From contig CAMCJI010000008.1 of NCBI GenBank assembly GCA_945874805.1, positions 1 through 41,453 of the forward strand: a stretch of DNA of 41,453 nucleotides. Direction: 5' to 3'. Below are positions 7,698 to 16,584 of this stretch, one piece after another. The stretch's first letter is position 1, and every line of letters starts with the position of its first letter. This stretch comes from Asaia bogorensis. Its GTDB lineage: Bacteria; Pseudomonadota; Alphaproteobacteria; Acetobacterales; Acetobacteraceae. The notes under the pieces are model-generated. The model made no database searches, was not told the DNA's origin, and saw only the letters and a list, made by a program, of their open reading frames with translations. The translations under genes were made by a program, and so were the position numbers.

Positions 7698-8693
7698 ATG
7701 GTATCATCCTTCTCTGCGCTGCGGCGCAGCCTTTGTGCGGCGCTGTTCGCCGCCCCGTTGCTGCTCGCCGCAGGCGCGGCCGAGGCGCAGCAAAAGCTGC
7801 GCGTGGCCTTCGGCGACGTGCTCTCGACCGAGACGCTATCCATGGTGATCGCGCTCGAACGAGCGAAGGAAAAAGGCGTCGACTACGAGATAACCTTTTT
7901 CTCCAAGGAGGAGCTCGCCATTCAGGCGGTGCTAAACGGGCAGGCTGACCTTGGCGTCGGCACGCCCTATTCGGTGATCCAGAAAAGCCGCGCACCGCTG
8001 CGCATCCTGTTCCAGGGCACGCGGCTGGTGTTCTTCCCTGTCGCCGACAAGTCCTACAAGACTTGGAAGGACCTCAACGGCCAGCCCTTCACCTTCCACG
8101 CCCGCGGCACCGGCACGGAGGCGATCGGCAACATCATCGCCAAGCGCGAGGGCATCACCTTCGGCGACCGCAGCTACGTCCCGGGCTCCGAGAACCGCAT
8201 CATCGCCATGATGCGCGGGCAGGTAAAGGCGACCATCATCGACCTCGCCAACAAGAACGTGCTGATGGAAAAGGCCGGCGATCGCTTCCACGTGCTGCCC
8301 GGGGTAAGCAACCCGGCCTCGGACGAGACGCTGTTCGCCTCGCTTGCCTGGATCGAGAAGAACCCAAGACAGGTTGAGACGATCGTGACCGAATTCCTCC
8401 GCCTCTGGACCGAGATGAACGCCGACCCCACGATCATCGAGACGGAGCGGGCCAAGCGAAAGCTGATGGCCGATCAGCCGAAGGAGATCCTCGCCGGCAT
8501 CACCGCGTTCTATACTGTCGGCACCAAGGAGGGCATCTACGCCCCGGCCGGCGGCAGCGCCGATGTCGCACGCAGCGATTTCGACTTCTATGTTGAGGCA
8601 GGGCAGATGACCGGTCCGGTGGCGAGCCTGAAGGTCGAGGACTTCTGGTACCTTGGGCCGTTGGAAAAGGCGCGGGCCGCGATCGGCCGCTGA
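7698..8693 (+). CDS. NitT/TauT-family ABC substrate-binding protein
   Basis: 331 residues. A Sec signal peptide ends near AEAQQ (about 30). The mature protein is of the TauA/SsuA/NrtA type (NMT1-like fold), with SKEELAIQAVLNGQADLGVG and a FHARGTGTEAIGNIIAKREG segment in the binding cleft (about 131-150). ATG 7698 is chosen because GGGGAG lies 7 bases upstream and the signal peptide starts there. It is the first gene of a long plus-strand operon and should capture an organic anion for the permease/ATPase genes that follow. The ligand is unknown; the family covers sulfonates, nitrate, pyrimidines and aromatic acids. Confidence 0.88.
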   Translation: MVSSFSALRRSLCAALFAAPLLLAAGAAEAQQKLRVAFGDVLSTETLSMVIALERAKEKGVDYEITFFSKEELAIQAVLNGQADLGVGTPYSVIQKSRAPLRILFQGTRLVFFPVADKSYKTWKDLNGQPFTFHARGTGTEAIGNIIAKREGITFGDRSYVPGSENRIIAMMRGQVKATIIDLANKNVLMEKAGDRFHVLPGVSNPASDETLFASLAWIEKNPRQVETIVTEFLRLWTEMNADPTIIETERAKRKLMADQPKEILAGITAFYTVGTKEGIYAPAGGSADVARSDFDFYVEAGQMTGPVASLKVEDFWYLGPLEKARAAIGR

Positions 8694-8700
8694 TCGCCTG

Positions 8701-9534
8701 ATGTCCGCACCCGGCACATCTGAACGGCTGGCCCCGTCGCCGCTCGCGGCAGGGCCGGCACTGCTTCGCCAGCTCGGCCGCCTGCTCAGCCATGCGCATG
8801 TGCTCCGCTTCGTCTCCTTCGGGCTGGCGGTGCTCGCCTGGGAGTATGCCGGGCGCATCCCTGTCAGCGCGGCCTTCCCTACTTTTGGGGAGACCATGGC
8901 GGCGATGGGCGAGATGCTGGCCGATGGCAGCCTCGTCTCAGCGTTCGCGAAGACGCTGCATCCCTTGGCGATCGGGCTGTTTGCCTCGATCCTGGTCGGC
9001 GTGGCGCTGGGTGTGCTGATGGGCCTCCACGGACCGACGGAGTGGCTGTTTGCGCCGGTCTTCATCGTCGCTCAGGCAGCACCGCTTGCGGCACTGATCC
9101 CGGTGCTGACCTTCGCCTACGGCATCGGCATCACCGCGAAGGTGCTGACCGTGTGCATCATGGCGATGCCGGTGATCGTGCTGAACGCGCTGGGCGCGGT
9201 ACGCAACACACCGCGCTCGCTGCTGGAGATGGGGCGCAGCTTCATGGGTTCACGGACGCAGGTGATCGTGAAGATCATCCTGCCCTCGGCCAGCCCCCTG
9301 ATCTTCGTCGGGCTGCGGCTGGGCTGCGCTGCCGGGTTCATCGGCATCATCCTGGCCGAACTGCTGATCACGCCAACGGGGATCGGCGACCTGATCTCCT
9401 ACAACCAGTCGGTGGCGGATTACCCAAAGATGTATGCCGCCATCCTGTCGATCGTCATCATCTCGGTGCTGTTCATCGAAGCGCTCGAAACGATCGAGTT
9501 CCGCCTGTTCCGTCCGGAGAAACGCGCCGCATGA
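8701..9534 (+). CDS. ABC transporter permease (NitT/TauT family), first
   Basis: 277 residues with about six membrane helices after a roughly 35-residue cytoplasmic leader. The EAA loop is RNTPRSLLEMGRSFMGSRTQ (about 167-186), typical of SsuC/TauC-like permeases, followed by VKIILPSASPLIFVG. It starts 7 bases after the binding-protein stop, and its own stop overlaps the ATPase start by 4 bases (ATGA at 9531-9534). It pairs with the second permease at 10350 in what is probably a heterodimeric channel. Confidence 0.9.
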   Translation: MSAPGTSERLAPSPLAAGPALLRQLGRLLSHAHVLRFVSFGLAVLAWEYAGRIPVSAAFPTFGETMAAMGEMLADGSLVSAFAKTLHPLAIGLFASILVGVALGVLMGLHGPTEWLFAPVFIVAQAAPLAALIPVLTFAYGIGITAKVLTVCIMAMPVIVLNALGAVRNTPRSLLEMGRSFMGSRTQVIVKIILPSASPLIFVGLRLGCAAGFIGIILAELLITPTGIGDLISYNQSVADYPKMYAAILSIVIISVLFIEALETIEFRLFRPEKRAA

Positions 9535-10337
9535 GCAGCCATTTCGCCCCAGCGACGGCCCCGGCCCCGGCCGGCGAGGCACCGGCGATCGTCGAGGTCC
9601 GCGGCGTCCGCAAGACCTATCCCGGCGGCGTCGAAGCGCTGAGCGGCATCTCGCTCGACATCCCCGAGGGCAAGCTGACGACGCTGCTCGGCCCTTCCGG
9701 CTGCGGCAAGACCACGCTGCTGAAGATCATCGCAGGGCTCGTGCCGGCCTCCGGCGGGGAGGTGCTGGTTGATGGCCGTGTCGTCACCGGGCCGGGGCCG
9801 GAGCGGGCCTTCGTGTTCCAGGATTTCGCGCTGATGCCCTGGGCGGACGTGATGCGCAACGTCGCCTTCGGCCTCGAGCTTAAGGGCGTGGCAAAGGCAC
9901 AGCGCGAGGCGTTGGCCGAGCGCTACATCGCGCGCGTCGGCCTTCGCGGTTTCGAGCGGAAATTCCCGCACGAGCTCTCCGGCGGCATGCGCCAGCGCGT
10001 CGGCCTGGCGCGCGCGCTGGCCGTAGATGCCAAGGTGCTGATGATGGACGAACCGTTCTCGGCGGTGGATGAGCAGACGCGGCGCAAGTTCCAGGAAGAC
10101 ATGCTCGATCTCGTCGCCAATGAGCGCAAGACCTTCATCTTCGTCACGCACAGCATTGAGGAGGCGGTCTATGTCTCGGATCGCATCGTGCTGCTGTCGC
10201 GCCGGCCGAGCCGTATCTCGGCGATCATTGAGCCGCAGATCGCGCGAGGTGGCGACCCGGAGGCGATCCGCCGGCATCCGGCCTATCTGGATGCGGTCGA
10301 AGGCATCTGGCAGACCCTCAAGCACTACCTCGACTGA
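9531..10337 (+). CDS. ABC transporter ATPase (NitT/TauT family)
   Basis: 268 residues. Walker A is GPSGCGKTT (about 55-63), the signature is LSGGMRQR, Walker B is VLMMDEPFSAVD, and the switch His is in FVTHSIEEAVYVSDRI. SsuB/TauB/NrtD type. The start overlaps the preceding permease stop; longer in-frame starts run through that permease and are rejected. The ATPase gene lies between two permease genes, a layout also seen in riboflavin, thiamin-precursor and pyrimidine importers. Confidence 0.92.
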   Translation: MSSHFAPATAPAPAGEAPAIVEVRGVRKTYPGGVEALSGISLDIPEGKLTTLLGPSGCGKTTLLKIIAGLVPASGGEVLVDGRVVTGPGPERAFVFQDFALMPWADVMRNVAFGLELKGVAKAQREALAERYIARVGLRGFERKFPHELSGGMRQRVGLARALAVDAKVLMMDEPFSAVDEQTRRKFQEDMLDLVANERKTFIFVTHSIEEAVYVSDRIVLLSRRPSRISAIIEPQIARGGDPEAIRRHPAYLDAVEGIWQTLKHYLD

Positions 10338-10349
10338 GGGGCGCTGCGC

Positions 10350-11102
10350 ATGTTCATCGGTACCTACCGGCTCCCGCTGTTCTCTGCCCTGATCGTCTGG
10401 GCGGTGCTGTGGGAACTCGCCGGACACAGCGAAGCCGGGCTCATCCTGCCGCCACTGAGCCGGATCGTCGTGCGCATCGGAGAGATTGTGCCGACGCCGA
10501 GCTTCGCCACCGCAATGTGGATCACCGCGCGCGCCTTTGTCATGGGCACCGCAATCGCGATCGGGCTGGGCGTGCCGCTAGGCATCCTGATGGCGCGGGT
10601 GGCGGTGGTGGACCGGCTGCTGCTGCCCTGGGTCAATCTGTTTCTCTCTGCGCCGCTATCCGCCCTCGTGCCGGTGATCATGGTGCTGGCCGGCATCGGC
10701 GAGCAGACAGTGGTGCTGACGGTGGTGCTGTTCGCGATCTGGATCGTGATGCTGAACGCCCGCGCCGGCGTGCGCGGCATGTCGCCCTCGTTGGTGGAGA
10801 TGGCGCGCAGCTTCGGCGCCTCCACATGGCAGGCCTTCGCGCTCATCTATGTCCGTGCCGCCATGCCGGAGATCCTGGCCGGCATTCGTCTCGGCCTGAT
10901 CCGCGCGGTGAAGGGTGTGGTGATCGGTCAGTTGCTGGTCTCCGTCGTCGGCTTCGGCACCTTGTTCGAGATCTATTCGTCGCATTTCCTGATGGAGCAT
11001 CTCTGGGCGCTCGTGCTCGTCATCTTTTCCTTCGCCTTCGCAGTGAACGAGGCGCTCGCATGGTGCGAGCGTCAGGTCGAATACTACGCATCTTCGCGCT
11101 GA
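10350..11102 (+). CDS. ABC transporter permease (NitT/TauT family), second
   Basis: 250 residues and about six membrane helices. The EAA loop is RGMSPSLVEMARSFGAST, followed by FALIYVRAAMPEILAGIRLG. It starts 12 bases after the ATPase stop. It differs clearly from the first permease, which argues for a heterodimer. The FAH-family enzyme begins 29 bases downstream, which links this importer directly to catabolism. Confidence 0.9.
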   Translation: MFIGTYRLPLFSALIVWAVLWELAGHSEAGLILPPLSRIVVRIGEIVPTPSFATAMWITARAFVMGTAIAIGLGVPLGILMARVAVVDRLLLPWVNLFLSAPLSALVPVIMVLAGIGEQTVVLTVVLFAIWIVMLNARAGVRGMSPSLVEMARSFGASTWQAFALIYVRAAMPEILAGIRLGLIRAVKGVVIGQLLVSVVGFGTLFEIYSSHFLMEHLWALVLVIFSFAFAVNEALAWCERQVEYYASSR

Positions 11103-11131
11103 CATTTCCCGATAGAGGACCCGTCCAACCC

Positions 11132-11836
11132 ATGACAGCCGCCGCACCCCTGAGCTTCGTGATCCCGCCGCCGGCCGCCGTATCGGTGCCCGTACGCGGC
11201 ACGATCGAGCGTTTCCCCGTGCATCGCATCTATTGCGTCGGCCGCAACTATGCCGCGCACGCGATCGAAATGGGCGGCGATCCCGACCGTGAGGCGCCGT
11301 TCTTCTTCCAGAAGAACACCGACAACCTGGTGCTGGGCAACGGCGACTTCCCCTATCCGCCGAAATCCAAGAACGTCCACCATGAGATCGAGCTCGTCGT
11401 GGCGATCGGCAAGGGCGGCGCGGACATCGCTGTGGAAACGGCGCTGGACCATGTCTACGGCTATGCCATCGGCATCGACATGACCCGCCGTGACCTTCAG
11501 GACGAGTGCAAGAAGGGCCAGCGCCCCTGGGAGATCGGCAAGGCCTTTGAGCACTCCGCACCGATGAGCGAGATCGTGCCGGCCAGCGTCATCGGCCATC
11601 CGTCGCAGGGCGCGATCTGGCTGAAGGTGAACGGCGCGCTGAAGCAGCAGGGCGACCTCAACCAGTTGATCTGGAAGGTGCCGGAGATGATCTCGTACCT
11701 CTCCAGCCTGTTCGTGCTGCAGCCGGGCGACCTGATCATGTCCGGCACGCCCTCCGGCGTTGGTGCGATCCAGCGCGGTGACGTGATGGAAGGCTTCTGC
11801 GAACATGTCGGCACGGTGACCGCCAAAGTGGTCTGA
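11132..11836 (+). CDS. Fumarylacetoacetate hydrolase-family enzyme (fumarylpyruvate hydrolase-like)
   Basis: 234 residues. The segment HRIYCVGRNYAAHAIEMG (31-48) followed by DPDREAPFFFQK resembles NagK-type fumarylpyruvate hydrolases of the gentisate pathway. The metal site is HHEIEL (Glu85, Glu87) with Asp116 in GIDMTRRD, and Lys137 is in the conserved GKAF. C-terminal IMSGTPSGVGAI is a family hallmark. The family cleaves or rearranges 3-oxo/2,4-dioxo acids. No gentisate dioxygenase is in view, so the real substrate may be another acylpyruvate or a ring-cleavage product. The strong hairpin right after it may limit read-through or stabilise the upstream message. Confidence 0.85.
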   Translation: MTAAAPLSFVIPPPAAVSVPVRGTIERFPVHRIYCVGRNYAAHAIEMGGDPDREAPFFFQKNTDNLVLGNGDFPYPPKSKNVHHEIELVVAIGKGGADIAVETALDHVYGYAIGIDMTRRDLQDECKKGQRPWEIGKAFEHSAPMSEIVPASVIGHPSQGAIWLKVNGALKQQGDLNQLIWKVPEMISYLSSLFVLQPGDLIMSGTPSGVGAIQRGDVMEGFCEHVGTVTAKVV

Positions 11837-11843
11837 ACCGGCG

Positions 11844-11878
11844 GCGGCGGGGTGGTCGCAGCGCGGCCGCCCCGCCGC
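11844..11878 (+). other. Strong intercistronic hairpin, 16-bp stem with 3-base loop
   Basis: Arms GCGGCGGGGTGGTCGC (11844-11859) and GCGGCCGCCCCGCCGC (11863-11878) pair along their whole length, with two G-T wobbles, around the loop AGC. It begins 7 bases after the FAH stop and ends 40 bases before the next start. No T-run follows, so it is not a standard intrinsic terminator. A role in differential mRNA stability, as in malE-malF or puf mRNAs, or partial attenuation is inferred. Confidence 0.7.
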
Positions 11879-11918
11879 AGGTCCGGGGCAGACAGAGAAG
11901 AACAAGAGGAAGACGAAA

Positions 11919-12845
11919 ATGGACAAGGCAATCGCAGTCCCGGTCGAAGGCGTCGCGCACTGGGCGCAGAAGGGTGAGGTGCAGCTGTATCTCTGGCGCA
12001 AGAATGCCGGCGGTGGCCGCGGCACGATCCTGTTCGTGCACGGCTCCTCGATGGCTTCGACACCGACCTTCGACCTGCAAGTGCCCGGCGTGCCCGAATC
12101 CTCCGCGATGGACCTGTTCGCGGCCGAGGGCTACGACTGCTGGTGCGTCGACATGGAGGGCTATGGCCGTTCGACGAAGGACCGGGACATCATCTGCGAC
12201 ATCGCCAACGGCGCGGATGATCTGGCGGCCGCCAGTGCCTACATCATGTCGCAAAACGGCGGACAGAAGCTGTTTATGTATGGCAGTTCCTCGGGCGCCC
12301 TGCGCGCCGCCCTCTTCGCCTCCCGCCACCCCGACCGGGTGGCCCGCCTCGCGCTTGACGCCTTCGTCTGGACCGGCGCCGGCAGCCCCACCCTGGCCGC
12401 CCGCAAGCTGCGGCTGCCGGAATACCGCGCCGGCGGCAACCGCCGCCCGATCACCCGCGCCTTCGTGCAGTCGATCTTCACCCGCGACCATCCCGGCACC
12501 GGCGACGAGCGCTTCATCGAGGCCTTCGCCGACCAGATCCTGGCGCTCGACACCTCCGTGCCCATCGGCACCTATGTCGACATGTGCGAAAACCTGCCGG
12601 TGGTGCAGCCCGAGGACGTTCGCTGCCCGACGCTGATCTTGCGCGGCGAGTTCGACGGGATCGCAGCACTGGATGATCTGCTCGCTTTCTTCGCCAAACT
12701 GCCGCATCCCGACAAGCAGTTCGCGGTGATGCAGGGGATCGCCCATGCCAGCCTGGCGCAAAAGAACCGGCATGTAATGCTGCATCTGCTGCGCAATTTC
12801 TTCGCCCAGCCGGCGCCCCGCTACAAGGGCAGCGCGCCGGACTGA
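11919..12845 (+). CDS. Alpha/beta-hydrolase
   Basis: 308 residues, no signal peptide, so cytoplasmic. The oxyanion-hole motif is VHGSS (40-44), the nucleophile elbow is GSSSG with Ser124, the acid is probably Asp246 (GEFDGI) and the base His276 (GIAHAS). All catalytic positions are present. Substrate candidates are esters or C-C bonds in ring-cleavage products. It follows the FAH-type enzyme in the same operon and precedes the TctC-like gene by 32 bases. A plausible ribosome site (AAGAGGAAG) lies about 10 bases before ATG 11919. Confidence 0.85.
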   Translation: MDKAIAVPVEGVAHWAQKGEVQLYLWRKNAGGGRGTILFVHGSSMASTPTFDLQVPGVPESSAMDLFAAEGYDCWCVDMEGYGRSTKDRDIICDIANGADDLAAASAYIMSQNGGQKLFMYGSSSGALRAALFASRHPDRVARLALDAFVWTGAGSPTLAARKLRLPEYRAGGNRRPITRAFVQSIFTRDHPGTGDERFIEAFADQILALDTSVPIGTYVDMCENLPVVQPEDVRCPTLILRGEFDGIAALDDLLAFFAKLPHPDKQFAVMQGIAHASLAQKNRHVMLHLLRNFFAQPAPRYKGSAPD

Positions 12846-12877
12846 CCATCGCTACCAAAAGCAGGGAGGTTCGAACA

Positions 12878-13876
12878 ATGCAGCCTGTCACGCTGACGCG
12901 CCGTCTGGCGCTATCCGCTCTCGCCGGCGCGGCACTGGCGCCGCGGGCCGTCGTCGCGCAAGCCGGCTTTCCCACTCGCAACTTCCGCGTGGTCATCCCG
13001 ACCGGGCAAGGCGGCGGGGCCGACCGGCTGGTGCGCAGCTTCGATGACGGCTGGGGCAAGCTCCTCGGCCGGCAGTTCGAATACGAATTCTTCCCCGGGG
13101 CGGCCGGCCAGGTGGGCTATGAGCTGTTCACCAGCCGGCGCGAGCCCGATGCCTACAACCTGCTCTTCGGAAACATGGGGCCGGAGATGATCATGTATGC
13201 GCTGCAGAAGCCGAAGTTCAAGTTCCCGGAAGACCTCGCTTATTTCTGCCGCATCGACATCGATGATTCCGCGATCTACGTGAAGGAAGGCTCCCCCTTC
13301 CGCCGCGTGGAAGACATCATCGCCGAGGCGAAGAAGCGCCCCCTCAACGTCGCCGTCAGCCGCATCCCGCACCCCGCCTCGATCGGCATGCTGGCACTGG
13401 GCGAGGCGCAGGGAGCGAAGTTCAACCTGATCCCCTATGGCGGCGGCAGCCCCACGATGGTCGCGGTCATGAGCGGGGAGGCGGATGTGGGCGCCCTGCC
13501 GGTCTCCGGCCTCACAACCATGACCGGACGGCTGAAGGTGCTGTCGGTCTTCGCACGCGAAAACGTGCTGGCGAGCCTCACCGACAATGCACCCACCGTG
13601 AACGCAGTGTTCGGCACGAAGATCCCTGATCTCTACTCCTCGCGCTCCTGGGCGATCCACACAAAAGCCATCGAGCGCTTCCCCGACCGCTTCGCCCGCC
13701 TGGAACAGACCGCGCGCCAGGTGTTCGACGACCCGGTGTTCAAGGATGCGCTGGTCAAGGCCGGCCAGCCGCTGGAGACGGTGCGGTTCGGCGATCGGGC
13801 GCTGTGCACGGAGTATGCGCTGGGCATGATCGAACTCGCCGGCCGCTACCGCGCACAACTCTCCGCGCAGCGCTAG
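12878..13876 (+). CDS. Tripartite tricarboxylate transporter binding protein (TctC family)
   Basis: 332 residues. A leader LTRRLALSALAGAALAP with a twin-arginine pair and an AQ cleavage site lies at about 1-28. The mature start FPTRNFRVVIPTGQGGGADR resembles the Bug/TctC pattern (usually VPFAAGGGTD), and PYGGGSPTMVAVMSGEADVG is the family's second hallmark. GGGAGG-type Shine-Dalgarno (GGGAGG about 12862-12867). With TctB and TctA immediately downstream it forms a secondary, ion-driven importer for carboxylates. Confidence 0.9.
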   Translation: MQPVTLTRRLALSALAGAALAPRAVVAQAGFPTRNFRVVIPTGQGGGADRLVRSFDDGWGKLLGRQFEYEFFPGAAGQVGYELFTSRREPDAYNLLFGNMGPEMIMYALQKPKFKFPEDLAYFCRIDIDDSAIYVKEGSPFRRVEDIIAEAKKRPLNVAVSRIPHPASIGMLALGEAQGAKFNLIPYGGGSPTMVAVMSGEADVGALPVSGLTTMTGRLKVLSVFARENVLASLTDNAPTVNAVFGTKIPDLYSSRSWAIHTKAIERFPDRFARLEQTARQVFDDPVFKDALVKAGQPLETVRFGDRALCTEYALGMIELAGRYRAQLSAQR

Positions 13877-13877
13877 C

Positions 13878-14405
13878 ATGGCCGGCGGGGTGGCGCAGGG
13901 CCGGGTAGGCGAGGCCAAGCCGGTCGGGCAGGATCTGATCATCGCAATCCTGGCCCTGGGCTTCACTACCTACTACTTCTGGACGGTGCAGGAACTCGCC
14001 TGGGAGGCGAAGTCGAACGGCATCGTCATCGGCGGCGCGCTTTGCGTGCTCGTCGGGCTGCTAGTCCTGCGGATCGCCGTGCGCGTCTGGAGCGGGGAGG
14101 CGAGCCTGCGGATGACCCTTGGCGGCGATCCGCAGACCGACCGGCTGCGCCTGGGGCTGCTGGGGATCAGTGTGGCCTTCCTGCTGCTCCTCCCCTTCGC
14201 CGGCACCAGCATCGCGCTGGCGCTGATGCTGTTCGCGACCATGTGGATGCTGGGCGCGCGGCACTGGCCCACGCTGCTCGGTGTATCGCTGATCACGCCG
14301 CTGCTGGTCTGGGCCAGCCTCGTCGTCGGGCTCGGAACGCGGTTTCCGGCAGGACCCTTCGAGCGCCTGATGGCAAGTCTGCTGGGGCTTGGCGGAGCCG
14401 ACTGA
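13878..14405 (+). CDS. Tripartite tricarboxylate transporter small permease (TctB family)
   Basis: 175 residues with about four membrane helices (roughly 18-36, 48-68, 90-125, 135-155), the size and layout of TctB proteins. Sequence conservation in this family is low; the call rests on length, topology and position between TctC and TctA genes. It starts one base after the TctC stop region and shares one base with the TctA start (TGATG at 14403-14407). Confidence 0.85.
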   Translation: MAGGVAQGRVGEAKPVGQDLIIAILALGFTTYYFWTVQELAWEAKSNGIVIGGALCVLVGLLVLRIAVRVWSGEASLRMTLGGDPQTDRLRLGLLGISVAFLLLLPFAGTSIALALMLFATMWMLGARHWPTLLGVSLITPLLVWASLVVGLGTRFPAGPFERLMASLLGLGGAD

Positions 14406-15907
14406 TGGAACTCGATCTCGGCACCATCCTCGACCTGTTCGGCCGGTCGTTCTCGCTGTGGTGGGCGATCATCCCGGGCATCGCGCTCGGCCTCGTCGTC
14501 GGCGTGCTGCCGGGCTTCTCACCGCAGAATACGCTGATCATCCTGCTGCCGGTAACGCTCGCCGTCGATGTGGAAGCCGCCCTGGCATTCATGATCGCGC
14601 TTTACTGCGCCAACCACCTGTCAGGCGGGATTCCGGCGATCCTGGTCAACATCCCCGGCAGCGGCGGGGCAGCGGCAACCTGTATCGACGGCTATCAGAT
14701 GACCAAGAAGGGCCAGGCGCAGCAGGCGCTGGTGCTGTCCTTCGTCGCCTCGGTCGCTGGCGGGCTGGTCACCTCCGTCGCGGTGCTGGCGATCCTCCCC
14801 TACCTGGCGCAGGTCGGGCTGGCGCTGCGCTCGGTGGAGATGGTCGTCATCATCCTGTTCGGCCTGACGCTCATCGCGGTACTGGCCGCCAAGGACATGC
14901 TGAAGGGGCTGATCGGCGGCCTCTTCGGTCTGATGCTCGGTGCGATCGGCACTGACCAGGTGTTCTCCACCCCGCGGGCGACATTCGGCTTGTTGGAGCT
15001 CTACGACGGGTTGCCGTTGGTGCCGGTGCTGATCGGGCTTTTCGCTGTCAGCGAGTGCCTGATGATGCTCGATGAACGGTTCGACGCCACCAAGCCGGCG
15101 GTGGAGCAGCGGCCGCAATGGGCCGATACCGTCGATGGGCTTCGCATGTGCGTCACCTATTGGTGGCAGATCGTCTGGACCGGGTTTCTCGGCCTGATCG
15201 TCGGGGTCATTCCGGGGGCCGGCGCCTACATCGCCTCCTTCGTCGCCTATCAGCAATCGCGCCTGTTCTCGAAGACGCCAGAGCTTTACGGTACCGGCTT
15301 TCCACCGGGCGTGATCGCGCCGGAAAGTGCCAACAACGGTGTCACCTCCGGCACGCTGGTGCCGACGATGGCGATCGGCGTACCCGGCGGGTCCACCGCG
15401 GCCGTGATGATGATCGTGCTGCAATACCAGGGTATCGTCGTCGGGCCCCGGCTGTTTCAGGAACAGCCGCAGATCGCCTATGGCGTGTTCGTCATGATGA
15501 CCGTCGCCTATATCATGATGATCCCGCTCATCCTGCCGCTGGCGCGCTATGCCTCCAAGGTGGTGAGCGTGCCCGTGCATATCATCGTGCCGCTGATCAT
15601 GGGGCTGACGGTGGTGGGCGCCTTCGCCGACCGGGAATACCTGTTCGACATGGCGCTGGCCCTCGGTTTCGGCGTGATCGGCTACATCGCCGTCAAGACG
15701 AACTACCACGTCACCTCAATCCTGATCGGTGTGCTGCTCGGGCCGATCTTCGAGCGCTATCTGCTGCGCTCGCTCCGGCTGGGGCAGGGCGACATCATGG
15801 TGCTGTTCTCTTCGCCGATCGCCAACGTCCTCTGGTGCCTGCTCGTGGTCTCCGTCGTGGCACCGATCTGGCGCGAGCGGATGCTGTCGCGCCGGGCGTC
15901 AGCATGA
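14405..15907 (+). CDS. Tripartite tricarboxylate transporter large permease (TctA family)
   Basis: 500 residues, about 11-12 membrane helices. It shows the two inverted-repeat signatures of TctA: GLVVGVLPGFSPQNTLIILL near residue 29 and GLIVGVIPGAGAYIASFVAY near 263, plus PESANNGVTSGTLVP. The start overlaps the TctB stop by one base and the stop overlaps the next gene by four. An ABC and a TTT system in one operon suggests two substrates, or two affinities for one substrate. Confidence 0.93.
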   Translation: MELDLGTILDLFGRSFSLWWAIIPGIALGLVVGVLPGFSPQNTLIILLPVTLAVDVEAALAFMIALYCANHLSGGIPAILVNIPGSGGAAATCIDGYQMTKKGQAQQALVLSFVASVAGGLVTSVAVLAILPYLAQVGLALRSVEMVVIILFGLTLIAVLAAKDMLKGLIGGLFGLMLGAIGTDQVFSTPRATFGLLELYDGLPLVPVLIGLFAVSECLMMLDERFDATKPAVEQRPQWADTVDGLRMCVTYWWQIVWTGFLGLIVGVIPGAGAYIASFVAYQQSRLFSKTPELYGTGFPPGVIAPESANNGVTSGTLVPTMAIGVPGGSTAAVMMIVLQYQGIVVGPRLFQEQPQIAYGVFVMMTVAYIMMIPLILPLARYASKVVSVPVHIIVPLIMGLTVVGAFADREYLFDMALALGFGVIGYIAVKTNYHVTSILIGVLLGPIFERYLLRSLRLGQGDIMVLFSSPIANVLWCLLVVSVVAPIWRERMLSRRASA

Positions 15908-16584
15908 CGGCGGGCCTGTTCTTCTGCGGCGCTGTCAAATCGGCGCTGGAGGACCGGGCCTGGCCGGCACAAGTCGCCTGGGGCACGGTGGGCGCTCTGC
16001 GCGACCGTGTGCTGGCAGGCGAGCGGCCGGCCGTGGTGATCCTCAGCGATGCGGCGCTGGAGGCGCTGGCCAAGGCCGGTCACGTCGCCCGCGCGGCGAT
16101 CCTGCGGCTGGGCGCCACCGGCACCGGGCTGGCGCTGCGTGACGGGGCGCCGCGCCGGCCGATCGGTGATGCCGCCGCATTGCGGGCCGCGCTGCTCGCC
16201 GCCGAAAGCATCAGCTGGGCCGATGGCAGCAGTGGCGCAACCGCCGGCCGACACTTCGAGGGCGTGATCGCCGCCCTCGGCATTGCGGAGGCGGTGCGCG
16301 CCAAGGCCAGGCTCGTCCGCTTCGGGGTGGAGGCGGTGGCCGCCTGCGGCCGGGGAGAGGTCGAACTCGCAGTCAGCCAGAGCACCGAGATCATCGATCG
16401 GCCCGGCGTATCGCTGCTCGGTGAATTCCCGCCGCCCTTCGCGCTGTCCACCAGCTACGCCGCCGCAGCGCTCGACGAAAGCGCCCTCGCTTGCGCGGTG
16501 ATGGCAGCCCTCGCAGCGCCGGAGACCCAGGCTGCGCTGCGCAAGATCGGATTCAGCGAGACCGGGACAGGAGAGCCGCCATGA
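15904..16584 (+). CDS. ModA-like substrate-binding-domain protein without signal peptide
   Basis: 226 residues. The start [17 protein letters not shown] and [15 protein letters not shown] resemble the leaderless ModA-like proteins (periplasmic-binding-protein type 2 fold) found in alpha- and betaproteobacterial catabolic operons. [19 protein letters not shown] corresponds to the ModA hinge region. No export signal is visible, so it should stay in the cytoplasm. It overlaps both neighbours by four bases, so its synthesis is coupled to TctA and to the aldo/keto reductase. Function unknown; a cytosolic ligand sensor is one guess. Confidence 0.7.
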   Translation: MTAGLFFCGAVKSALEDRAWPAQVAWGTVGALRDRVLAGERPAVVILSDAALEALAKAGHVARAAILRLGATGTGLALRDGAPRRPIGDAAALRAALLAAESISWADGSSGATAGRHFEGVIAALGIAEAVRAKARLVRFGVEAVAACGRGEVELAVSQSTEIIDRPGVSLLGEFPPPFALSTSYAAAALDESALACAVMAALAAPETQAALRKIGFSETGTGEPP

